Source: Dictyobacter aurantiacus (GTDB lineage Bacteria; Chloroflexota; Ktedonobacteria; Ktedonobacterales; Ktedonobacteraceae). Taken from it: DNA of 64,000 nt. The position numbers and the translations under genes were made by a program. The DNA is taken from positions 1,054,001-1,118,000 of the forward strand of contig NZ_BIFQ01000002.1 of NCBI RefSeq assembly GCF_003967515.1, written 5' to 3'. Each line of letters opens with the position of its first letter. The first letter of the stretch is position 1. Of the stretch, positions 43,292 through 51,181 are shown in pieces. The notes below the pieces were generated by a model. It was not told the origin of the DNA, searched no databases, and saw only the letters and a program-made list of their open reading frames with translations.

Positions 43292-44602
43292 CTAGCTTGG
43301 GGAAGTATTCCTCGTTATCCAGTGGTAGATAAACTCTCCAAACAAACTATTGGCCCAGGCAAACCATGAGCGAGTATAGCGCTCCGGCTCGTCGGGATGA
43401 AAACTTTCATGCATATATCCGGTACCGGCCGTCGTGTCCACCAGCATCTGTACCAGTTCCAGCACTTCTCGCTCATCCGTCGCGGTAAGTCCCTGCATGG
43501 AAAGCGCGATTGGCCAGATATAGCCGTGCGGAGTATGAGGGCTTCCAATGCCGCGCGCCCGCGTGCCGCTAAAATAGTAAGGATTGGCCGCACTCAAAAT
43601 AAAGCGGCGTGTATTGAGATAGATGGGATCATCCGCGGCACAGTAACCCAGATACGGCAGAGAAAGCAAGCTTGGCACGTTGGCATCGTCCATCAAGTTA
43701 TAGTTGCCATAGCCATCGGTCTCATAAGCGTAAATGGAGCCATATACAGGATGTTGCACGATGGCGTACGTCTGAATACCGAAGTTGATCTCTTCACGCA
43801 AACGCAGCGCCCGCAACGCCAGCTCTTCATCCTGATAAATAGAGCGCGCATATTCGGCTACGTACCGCAGCACAACTACCGCGAACATATTAGCGGGCAC
43901 CAGATAACCAAACTTACAGGCATCGTCACTGGGTCGGAAACCTGACCAGACCATGCCGGTAAAGTTACAGCGTGTTCCTCGTCCCTGGAAAGGCAAGGTA
44001 TCAGAAGCAACGCCATTGTCACGCTCAAAATAATAAGGCGATTGAAGGTCATGCTGTTGTTCTGTACACATGACGTCTATAACACATTGCAACATCTGGT
44101 GGATCGTCTCGTCGAAGATGGTAGTATCGCGGGTACGAACAACATATTCGTGCAAGAGATAGAGAGGGTAGCACAGAGAATCGAGCTCGTACTTACGCTC
44201 CCACAGCAACGGCGTCATCTCAGTGTGGTCGTGTGAAAACCCAGATCTACCAGGCTCACGATTAAACGCGTTGGCATAAGGATCATGCAAAATATAGCGC
44301 ACCTGGCGCTGCAACAAACCGCGCACAAGACGCTGCACATCCTTGTCGTCAGCCGCGACCGTCAGGTATGGCTTAACTTGAGCGGTAGAATCACGCAACC
44401 ACATGGCGGGAATATCCCCCGTCACGACAAAAGTTGTACCATCCTCTAAAAGCTCTACCGTAGTCTCCAGAGTATTTAACATACAACGACTAAAAATAGC
44501 TTTCAGATCAGGCAACCCCTGCCGTTGGAAGAATTCGCTACTGTCCTGTAAACGCTGCTGCAAGAGAGTATATCGTTCTAAAACAGGTTGGTATGACAAC
44601 AT
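43292..44602 (-). CDS. GH125 exo-alpha-mannosidase (metal-independent)
   Basis: A glycoside hydrolase of about 436 residues, family GH125, which removes terminal alpha-1,6-linked mannose without a metal. Family signatures: TTFVVTGDIPAMWLRDSTAQ, HTEMTPLLWERKYELDSLCY, FTGMVWSGFRPSDDACKFGY, VPANMFAVVVLRYVAEY and MHESFHPDEPERYTRSWFAW. No signal peptide, so it acts on oligosaccharides after import by the ABC system encoded downstream. The start is uncertain: ATG at 44602 is used, with in-frame GTG and TTG within 9 bases upstream and no strong ribosome site. Confidence 0.92.
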   Translation of the reverse strand: MLSYQPVLERYTLLQQRLQDSSEFFQRQGLPDLKAIFSRCMLNTLETTVELLEDGTTFVVTGDIPAMWLRDSTAQVKPYLTVAADDKDVQRLVRGLLQRQVRYILHDPYANAFNREPGRSGFSHDHTEMTPLLWERKYELDSLCYPLYLLHEYVVRTRDTTIFDETIHQMLQCVIDVMCTEQQHDLQSPYYFERDNGVASDTLPFQGRGTRCNFTGMVWSGFRPSDDACKFGYLVPANMFAVVVLRYVAEYARSIYQDEELALRALRLREEINFGIQTYAIVQHPVYGSIYAYETDGYGNYNLMDDANVPSLLSLPYLGYCAADDPIYLNTRRFILSAANPYYFSGTRARGIGSPHTPHGYIWPIALSMQGLTATDEREVLELVQMLVDTTAGTGYMHESFHPDEPERYTRSWFAWANSLFGEFIYHWITRNTSPS

Positions 44603-44732
44603 CTTCACCAAATTTCAATTCACTTCATCGGATGAAAACATGGCTTAGCACATCAGAATATGCACTGTTATCCATGCAACGCCAGATAGTTATGGCTGGC
44701 ACCGATGAGAAGCTGATGCTTTTCTTAATGAG

Positions 44733-44770
44733 AATATAACATCCCAACAATTAGTATGTCAATATATCAA
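44733..44770 (-). promoter_or_regulatory. promoter of the mannosidase-transporter operon with a GntR-type site
   Basis: On the minus strand TTGACA (44762-44757) and TATATT (44738-44733) are 18 bases apart. TTGATATATT (44770-44761) overlaps the -35, and the same ten bases occur in the palindrome before the adjacent regulator gene. Confidence 0.65.
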
Positions 44771-44811
44771 TAAGCAAAAAGCATATCAACTTTGGTAAAG
44801 AAAGAAAGATC

Positions 44812-45942
44812 TCAATCAGCTCGTATCAGGGTATAAGGAATGACCGAAACCAGAGGCTCACGCTGGCCCTCAATTTGTCCGCGAAGCACTTCGATAGCCT
44901 GCCTGCCCATGGCTATCTCATCTTGCTGGATATGGGTAAAAAGGGGGGAAACAAATAGCTGTTCTGGATAATCAAAACAAACAATCGTAGGTTGAGGTAC
45001 CTTCGGCCGATCCATGGTTAACAGGGTATGCCGTAACAGCATCGCCTGGCTATATTCGCAAGTAAAAAATGCCGTAATCTCTGGATTCTCTTGAATAAAC
45101 CGTGTCAGTTCCTGCTGATCGGTAAAAGCGTTCTCGCGCCGATACACCGCGGGTAACGTACTGACCAAACGGGTAAACCAATAATTTGAGTTTAATGAGA
45201 CCCCATGATCGGTTAAGGCGGCGGAAAAGCCCTGGAGGCGCTCATCAATACTGGACGTATTTTCCAGTGGTGGTGAGACAAAAGCAATATGCTGATGACC
45301 CTGCTCAAGCAAGTAGACTGTAAGGTCATAGGCAGCCTTACGATTATCAGTATAGACCGCGTGAGCGGCTACCCCTTTGAGATAGCGATCCACCAACACA
45401 ACAGGAAAATTATCTACCACGAGTTTGAGAATTTTGGGATTATAGTAGTCACCATGCACAGGGAAAATTATCAGACCATCCACGCCCAATTGGAGAAATG
45501 CCTCGATGGCCGCTTCCTCTTCTTCACGCTTGCCATATGTACGCTTCAACAACATATACATTTTATGTTGAGAACAACTCTCCTCAATAGATTGCAAGAG
45601 GCGCAATCCATAAGAATCAGCTACATCTTCAATAATTACACCGATCAAGGCATAGTCATGGCGTGCATGCTCATTTGACGCAGATAAAACTTCAGAGGAA
45701 TGAGGGTGAGCAATTTCCTGAAGGTCGGGCAACGTTTGCACAACAAATGTCCCCTTACCGCGGATACGCTCAACCAGCTGTGCCTGCATCAAATTTTCTA
45801 ACGCCTTCTTAGAGGTAATGCGGCTGACGTTAAACTGCTCCGCCAGTTCCTTCTCAGAAGGAACGCGATCCCCTCCTCGTAATCTTCCGCTCTTAATCTC
45901 ACTTAACAAATGTTGATATACTTGCTCATAAAGCGGCAACAT
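44812..45942 (-). CDS. GntR-family regulator with LacI-type sugar-binding domain
   Basis: A 376-residue regulator of the AraR architecture. The N-terminal winged HTH reads LPLYEQVYQHLLSEIKSGRL, VPSEKELAEQFNVSRITSKK and ERIRGKGTFV. From about residue 100 it has the periplasmic-binding-type effector domain (ALIGVIIEDVADSYGLRLLQ, VDGLIIFPVHGDYYNPKI, FPVVLVDRYLKG, HIAFVSPP). It should repress the mannosidase-transporter genes until an imported sugar binds. Start at 45942 follows AGGAGA; an in-frame ATG eight codons upstream has no site. Operator-like palindromes lie before this gene and before the operon. Confidence 0.92.
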   Translation of the reverse strand: MLPLYEQVYQHLLSEIKSGRLRGGDRVPSEKELAEQFNVSRITSKKALENLMQAQLVERIRGKGTFVVQTLPDLQEIAHPHSSEVLSASNEHARHDYALIGVIIEDVADSYGLRLLQSIEESCSQHKMYMLLKRTYGKREEEEAAIEAFLQLGVDGLIIFPVHGDYYNPKILKLVVDNFPVVLVDRYLKGVAAHAVYTDNRKAAYDLTVYLLEQGHQHIAFVSPPLENTSSIDERLQGFSAALTDHGVSLNSNYWFTRLVSTLPAVYRRENAFTDQQELTRFIQENPEITAFFTCEYSQAMLLRHTLLTMDRPKVPQPTIVCFDYPEQLFVSPLFTHIQQDEIAMGRQAIEVLRGQIEGQREPLVSVIPYTLIRAD

Positions 45943-45969
45943 GGTATCCGGTCTCCTCATCGTCATCAG

Positions 45970-45992
45970 GTTGATATATTAATTATATCAAC
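45970..45992. promoter_or_regulatory. operator palindrome upstream of the GntR regulator gene
   Basis: Arms GTTGATATA (45970-45978) and TATATCAAC (45984-45992) with a five-base centre. The half-site TTGATATATT recurs at the operon promoter, so autoregulation plus operon control is likely. Confidence 0.65.
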
Positions 45993-46167
45993 TATAATCG
46001 AAAAGGGAATAGCTTTTCAGCCCAATTTATCTCAAGTTGCCATAACAAGAAAGGAAGATGAGAAGACTTATGGTGCTTGAAAGGGGTAGAGCGATGCATC
46101 CTTGCATCTGAAAAGTAGTTACTTCCTTTAACCACACTTACTACTATATAGCAAATTTGAAGTTTTT

Positions 46168-46551
46168 TTATGATGCAGAATAGCTTAAGGAGTGCCGCCG
46201 TTCCTGCACATCTTCCGTTGCCAGGAATATAATCAAGAGCACTTCAATAGCCTTGGTCACGTATCCAATCGGCTCAGAGGGCAAACCTATCAGGAACCAC
46301 ATCAGGACAGTGATCGCGGTATAAAGGATCAAGACATAGCGGACCAGGCGATGAAAGCCCGCCAACTGTGGAAGAAACCAGGCCACCAGCAGAACCAGGT
46401 AGCCGATACAATTGAGGATGAACCAGTTACGTAAATCTTCCCCTGGCTGCACGGCCTCATAAAGATGGATCAGCGCCGTGGCCAGGGTACACACGATAAT
46501 ACCAAGCTGAACCGGGCCAATATGTATGCGTGTCTGTGCCATCTGTTTCAT
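46168..46551 (-). CDS. small four-helix membrane protein
   Basis: A 127-residue protein with four hydrophobic helices (LGIIVCTLATALIHLYEAV, WFILNCIGYLVLLVAWFLPQ, VRYVLILYTAITVLMWFLIG, AIEVLLIIFLATEDVQ). Cytoplasmic tails are short and polar. The layout resembles small uncharacterised DoxX-size membrane proteins, but I see no diagnostic motif. It lies alone between the regulator and the pullulanase region. Confidence 0.7.
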   Translation of the reverse strand: MKQMAQTRIHIGPVQLGIIVCTLATALIHLYEAVQPGEDLRNWFILNCIGYLVLLVAWFLPQLAGFHRLVRYVLILYTAITVLMWFLIGLPSEPIGYVTKAIEVLLIIFLATEDVQERRHSLSYSAS

Positions 46552-46875
46552 ATTGTACTACTCCTCCCTTGTGATAACGAGACCACAATTTACTCACTAT
46601 CAACCAACCACACCACCCTTTGTCATCACAACCACATCTACTTCCACCCATCAACAAAGAGAGCATATACAATACACGGGAATCTAAAAATCTGGCACAC
46701 CTCCTTTCCAATACATTCCTATATCACTTACGCAGCTCATCCTTAAGAAGTAAGCTGATAAGTAAATTTCTACATCATGTTCTTATCACATTGTACACGC
46801 GCTGCATAATTCCCAGGTGACAACACCCGGCGAAAGCCAGAACAGATAGGAAAAAAGAGGGATGCTTTCGAGATA
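46552..46875. other. intergenic region, no gene seen
   Basis: About 320 bases between the small membrane-protein gene and the hairpins after the pullulanase gene. Frames here are C- and A-rich on one strand and lack start signals. The minus-strand promoter of the membrane-protein gene must be here. Confidence 0.35.
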
Positions 46876-46944
46876 GTGACGTTTCCGGGCATCGGCAAAA
46901 GGGGAACGTCACGGATGGGATTCCTCCATGGAGGAGGAATCCCA
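46876..46944 (-). terminator. two hairpins after the pullulanase gene
   Basis: GTGACGTTTCC (46876-46886) pairs with GGGGAACGTCAC (46901-46912), and TGGGATTCCTCC (46916-46927) pairs perfectly with 46933-46944. Confidence 0.65.
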
Positions 46945-46952
46945 GATAAAGA

Positions 46953-49562
46953 TTAGTTTTGGTAGAGGACCATGGTGGAGATCGGTGGAACGGTGGCGCT
47001 GGTCGTTGCATGGTCAAGCACCTGCTGTCCCATGGTGTTCGCGGTGCCGACGATGTTCCAGTTGCCAGAAGGCAGGGTCACATTGGCGGCGGTCTTGTTA
47101 GGATTGTAGACAACCATGATGTTTTTCCAGGCATCATGGTTGGCATGGTCCTTGAGCATGAAGGCCACGGTATTATCCGGGCTATTCAAGAACACCAGGT
47201 TGTCCTTGATCTGGTCGGCGGTCGTCATGCGGAAGGCAGGATGGCTGTCGCGCAGTTTAATCAGGCCCGCGTAGTAGTTAAAGACATCTTTATGCTGCTC
47301 CTTCAGGGACCAATCGAACTGATTAACGGCGTCGCCGGCATTATAGCTATTGTCGTTGCCGCCCTTTGAGCGCAGCATCTCTTCGCCACCCTGCATGAAC
47401 GGAATGCCCTGCGAGGTCATAACAACGGCCTGGGCCAGTTCGTCCATCTTGATGCGATCACCGACGCTATCATTGGGATTGCTGGCCGCGATCTTATCCC
47501 ACAGCGTCATATTGTCATGACTGGTAACGTAGTTGATCGTCTCACGCGGGGAGGCGGTAAAGTCGTTAATACTGCCCTCCACGCCCTTTTTGATCACGTC
47601 CGTCAGACCGGTCGCCCCAGTAGCAAAGCCCTGGGCGCTCTTGTCAAAGACGTTGCCGTCGAGACCATTGCGCAGGTTATCATTGAAGACGGCCAGGTTC
47701 AGACCCTTCTGCTGGCCCTTGGTAAGCAACTGATTGGCCGGCAGCGCGGAGGTTCCCCCCGTCCATGGCTCGCCATGAATGAGGATGCCAGGATTGATCT
47801 CATGCAGCTCGGTCGAAATCTTCTTCATGGTATCGACGCCCAGCAGAGCCATCAGATCGAAGCGGAAGCCATCGACATGATACTCGTTAACCCAGTATTT
47901 GACCGAGTCCAGGATGAACTTCTGCACCATGGGACGCTCGGCCGCGATCTCATTGCCGGTGCCAGAGCCGTTGGTATAGGCACCAGAAAAATCGGTGCGG
48001 TAGTAGTAGCCAGGCACGATCTTATCGAAATCGCTGATCTTAGTGGTGAAGGTATGGTTATAGACCACATCCATGATCACACCAAGACCCTGTTTGTGAA
48101 GGCTCTGCACCATCTGTTTAAACTCAGTAATGCGCGTGGTACCATGGGGAGTGGTAGCGTAGGCGCCCTCGGGCACATTGTAGTTGCGTGGATCATAGCC
48201 CCAGTTATACTGGTTGGGATTATTCTCGTCGATGCTGGCGAAGCCGTAGGCAGGCATGATCTGCACATCGGTCACGCCCAGTTCCTTCAGGCTATCGACG
48301 CCGGTTGAAACGCCACCGGGCCCCTTGGTCCCCGTTTCTGTGAAGGCCAGGAATTTCCCATTGTTCTTCACACCCGAGTTCGGATTGATGGTAAAGTCAC
48401 GCGTATGGACCTCGTAGATCACCGCGTCTTCCGGCTGGGCCGGTGTCTTATGCGTATCGAAACGCCAGCCGGCGGGATTGGTATCGTGCAGATCAACGAT
48501 CATCGTACGCGTACCATTAACGGCGATGGCCGTCGCGTAGGGATCGACCGCCGTCTGCGTCTGGCCCTGCACGGTCACCTGGTAGAGATAGTACCAGTTC
48601 TGCAGGTTGCCGCGCACGCGCGCCTGCCAGGTTCCCTTATCGCCTTTATGCATCGCTACCGTTTTCGTCAGTGGTCCACTCTCGCTATTAAAAAGCTGAA
48701 GCTTCACATCTGACGCGGTCGGCGCCCAGACACGGAACGTCGTCGCGGACTCATCATAGCGATTGCCAAGATCATCGCCCTTATAGGTATACTGGGGGAG
48801 ATTCAAGACGTTGCGCGGAATAATCGTTTTTGCCTTAAAGTCTTTGAGATCGACATCAACAATATGTGTCACATCTGGAGCACCATTCAGCTTGATGGTC
48901 ACCAGATTAGACGATGTCGTTTTGCTAGGATCATAAGGCGTCACACTATTGACGGAGATAGATTTACCGCTGGTGGTATCGACCGCGCTGGCGTCAGTGG
49001 GAGCATAGGGGAAAGTAATCGGGTTTGAGAGCTGTGCCACCACGGTCCGATTGTTCTCCAGAAACGCATTCACCACATGCGGCTTGCGCGCGTCCAGCGC
49101 GTCGTTTAACGTCGTATACACGTTGGGATCGCCGGAGACGAGCCAGACCTCACCCTTACCATTGGCAATATTGATAAAGCGATTGAAATCGATATCCTTC
49201 TCCAGCCAATCACCTTTGCGCACAATAAAACCAACCTGGGCGGTATCCAGGGTTTGATTGGTATCCGGAGGAATCGACAGGGTCGCGACAGCACCGTAGC
49301 TGTCCTGAGAGGTAAAATTGTAGCTCGCCCCATTGTGACCATTGCCGGCAGTATCGATATTCCACATCCAGAGATTCCATTGATCGTAGGTATTATCTGG
49401 CCTGAAATAATGCACGGTCACAGAGACATTGGGAACTGTTCCAGCTGCTTTAACGGGGACCGATTGGACGAAGATAGCCGTCGTCAGCAGCAAGAGCAGC
49501 ATGGTCGTAACGCAGGCTTTCAATACTCTCTTCGCATTGAAGCCATTCACTCCAGTGGTCAT
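46953..49562 (-). CDS. pulA: secreted type I pullulanase
   Basis: An 869-residue secreted debranching enzyme that cleaves alpha-1,6 links in pullulan and branched starch. A signal peptide (TTMLLLLLTTAIFVQSVPVKA) is followed by a starch-binding CBM41-like module (VSVTVHYFRPDNTYDQWNLW), an Ig-like N domain, a CBM48-like domain (RYDESATTFRVWAPTASDVK) and the GH13 barrel. The type I signature YNWGYDPRNYNVPEGAY is present. Catalytic residues are D569 in DGFRFDLM, Glu in LIHGEPWTGG and Asp in VTSHDNMTLWD. AAGGGA precedes the ATG. Products could enter through sugar transporters. Confidence 0.95.
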   Translation of the reverse strand: MTTGVNGFNAKRVLKACVTTMLLLLLTTAIFVQSVPVKAAGTVPNVSVTVHYFRPDNTYDQWNLWMWNIDTAGNGHNGASYNFTSQDSYGAVATLSIPPDTNQTLDTAQVGFIVRKGDWLEKDIDFNRFINIANGKGEVWLVSGDPNVYTTLNDALDARKPHVVNAFLENNRTVVAQLSNPITFPYAPTDASAVDTTSGKSISVNSVTPYDPSKTTSSNLVTIKLNGAPDVTHIVDVDLKDFKAKTIIPRNVLNLPQYTYKGDDLGNRYDESATTFRVWAPTASDVKLQLFNSESGPLTKTVAMHKGDKGTWQARVRGNLQNWYYLYQVTVQGQTQTAVDPYATAIAVNGTRTMIVDLHDTNPAGWRFDTHKTPAQPEDAVIYEVHTRDFTINPNSGVKNNGKFLAFTETGTKGPGGVSTGVDSLKELGVTDVQIMPAYGFASIDENNPNQYNWGYDPRNYNVPEGAYATTPHGTTRITEFKQMVQSLHKQGLGVIMDVVYNHTFTTKISDFDKIVPGYYYRTDFSGAYTNGSGTGNEIAAERPMVQKFILDSVKYWVNEYHVDGFRFDLMALLGVDTMKKISTELHEINPGILIHGEPWTGGTSALPANQLLTKGQQKGLNLAVFNDNLRNGLDGNVFDKSAQGFATGATGLTDVIKKGVEGSINDFTASPRETINYVTSHDNMTLWDKIAASNPNDSVGDRIKMDELAQAVVMTSQGIPFMQGGEEMLRSKGGNDNSYNAGDAVNQFDWSLKEQHKDVFNYYAGLIKLRDSHPAFRMTTADQIKDNLVFLNSPDNTVAFMLKDHANHDAWKNIMVVYNPNKTAANVTLPSGNWNIVGTANTMGQQVLDHATTSATVPPISTMVLYQN

Positions 49563-49691
49563 AGGTTTCCCTTCCTTGGAAAATACTGTGGTAGGATCGC
49601 GTTATCTTCATCATGGATGAGGCAAAGAAGCAATAACGCCAGACGATGATCCTGCTATGTCCATCTGCATTAAAATAATGTCAGCCATAAT

Positions 49692-49720
49692 GTTGACATG
49701 GCAACTGTTTATGTGTCAAC
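49692..49720. promoter_or_regulatory. operator-like palindrome upstream of the pullulanase gene
   Basis: GTTGACA and TGTCAAC are separated by 15 bases. The half-site resembles GTTGATA at the GntR-linked operator but is not identical; a LacI/GntR-type regulator site is possible. Confidence 0.4.
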
Positions 49721-49781
49721 TATATTCTTCTAGAAGATACCATCTAAAGCTCTAATTAGTCAAGTTTATGGTAATTATGTA

Positions 49782-49862
49782 TACACGAGATGTTTTCATG
49801 TAACATGGCGGTAGTCGTGCTGGGCACGACTACCGCCATGTTACATGAAAACATCTCGTGTA
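49782..49862. terminator. 39-bp perfect hairpin
   Basis: Arms 49782-49820 and 49824-49862 are perfectly complementary around TGG, the longest stem in the window. It ends one base from the stop codon of the amidase gene, which it terminates. Confidence 0.85.
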
Positions 49863-49863
49863 T

Positions 49864-50790
49864 TTAGATTTCGGAGAGGGTATGGATCTGGGTTAGTTTG
49901 GTGGATAGGGTATGGATGAGAGCGTTTGAGCGTTGGAGTAAGAGTTGCTGTCCCAGGCCAGAGTCAATATGAAGCAGATAGCAGGGGCCGTGGATCGGCG
50001 GGGAATCAATTTTACGTTCGGGGTCGTACGCGATCAGCGCGCGTTCACAGGGGACGATGGCCGTATTCGGGTATTGGGGCAGGTGTATTTCATTGGCAAG
50101 GGGCAGACCAAATATAGACGGACCACCATGGCTACGATAGAAGGTCAGATTTGCTCCCTGCAATATGACACCGTTTTTACAGCGCCAGGTCCCGTGGCCA
50201 CCATCGGTAAAAAATAGCCTGACAACTGGATCATTGAGGTCGAGCATCTTTTTATCCTCCAAAAATGTCCACAAACGTTCCCAGGGATAGTTTCCCGGGC
50301 AACGGCTGCGATTGATAGGATCAAGCGAAAAATGACCGGTAATACCGCCGGTGGCGTCAGCTCTACGCATAGGGATACCCCAGCGCTGGCAGATGCTGTG
50401 CACAAGTACAAAGCTGGTAAGTTGCTGTGGCCCGGTCAGGGCATCTGAATTGTCAAGCGATGGTTTGCAATGCTCAATCGCAATAGTGAGGAGATTAGGA
50501 TTGATAGAGGCGTTCCAAAAACTATCGTGTCCTCGTGTTAGCTGGCCATTGGACCAGGCGCCATCGCGCTCGGACACGCATTGCACGAGGGTACCATCCT
50601 GACCAATAATATAGTGGCAGCTCACAGGATTTAAGGTGCCCTCGGTGGAGGCAAAATAGGCTGCGAGGTCCTGCGCCCGACGACCGCCTGCCGATCCATG
50701 GAGAATGACATAGCGGGGGCGTAAGCCATCGCGATTGGCAAAAAAGTTGTTATTGGGGATTACAATGGCACCATGTTGCTCTGGAAGCAT
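49864..50790 (-). CDS. N-acetylmuramoyl-L-alanine amidase (amidase_2/PGRP fold) with C-terminal extension
   Basis: A 308-residue protein. The amidase domain (residues about 25-190) has YVILHGSAGGRRAQDLAAYF with a zinc His, VSCHYIIGQDGTLVQCVSER, LLTIAIEHCK and GHFSLDPINRSRCPGNYPWE with the second His and the Cys ligand. It cuts the bond between muramic acid and L-Ala. The C-terminal part (GGHGTWRCKNGVILQGANLT, FYRSHGGPSIFGLPLANEIH) looks like an LGFP-type repeat. No signal peptide is visible, unusual for a wall enzyme. The ATG at 50790 follows GGAGGGG; an upstream in-frame start lacks a site. Confidence 0.88.
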   Translation of the reverse strand: MLPEQHGAIVIPNNNFFANRDGLRPRYVILHGSAGGRRAQDLAAYFASTEGTLNPVSCHYIIGQDGTLVQCVSERDGAWSNGQLTRGHDSFWNASINPNLLTIAIEHCKPSLDNSDALTGPQQLTSFVLVHSICQRWGIPMRRADATGGITGHFSLDPINRSRCPGNYPWERLWTFLEDKKMLDLNDPVVRLFFTDGGHGTWRCKNGVILQGANLTFYRSHGGPSIFGLPLANEIHLPQYPNTAIVPCERALIAYDPERKIDSPPIHGPCYLLHIDSGLGQQLLLQRSNALIHTLSTKLTQIHTLSEI

Positions 50791-50922
50791 GTTCCCCTCC
50801 GTTCCACCCCATTTTCCCACCAACTTCCCCCTTCAGGTCTGCATGACCCAACAACCTGCATCTGCCATCACAGAAGAGTTACTCAAAGTATAGCACAAAA
50901 GGTGGAATACTGCCTCGCAAGG

Positions 50923-51077
50923 CAGGGCTGTTTAAAAGTTTTTTTCTTGCCGCCTTCGGCGGCGGTGGGGAGGAGGGGGTGAGCGGGGACTGAGCATGCC
51001 CCCGGCATGCTCGCCCGCACCCCGCAAGGGGCTAGCCGCCCCTTGACCCCGCTATCCGTTACTTTTAAATAGCCCTG
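50923..51077. mobile_element. MITE-like element sharing its core with the one at 23279
   Basis: Ends CAGGGCTGTTTAAAAGT (50923-50939) and ACTTTTAAATAGCCCTG (51061-51077) are inverted repeats with one mismatch. Inside are CCGCCTTCGGCGG, GGGGACTGAGCATGCCCCCG and CATGCTCGCCCGCACCCCG, closely matching the interior of the first element. GCAAGG occurs on both outer sides. No coding capacity. Confidence 0.6.
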
Positions 51078-51181
51078 ATTGCAAGGAAGCAGGCATTGAC
51101 AGGTTGAGATGGAGAGGCTACCTTATACAAAAATGGTTATACTTATACGACATAAGTACAAACAGAAGGATATAGTTCCAC

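Noticed and set aside
47517-48308. 263-codon plus-strand frame inside the pullulanase gene
   Set aside because: It is antisense to conserved catalytic sequence of the pullulanase; the His/Val/Gly-rich composition follows from that gene's codon use.
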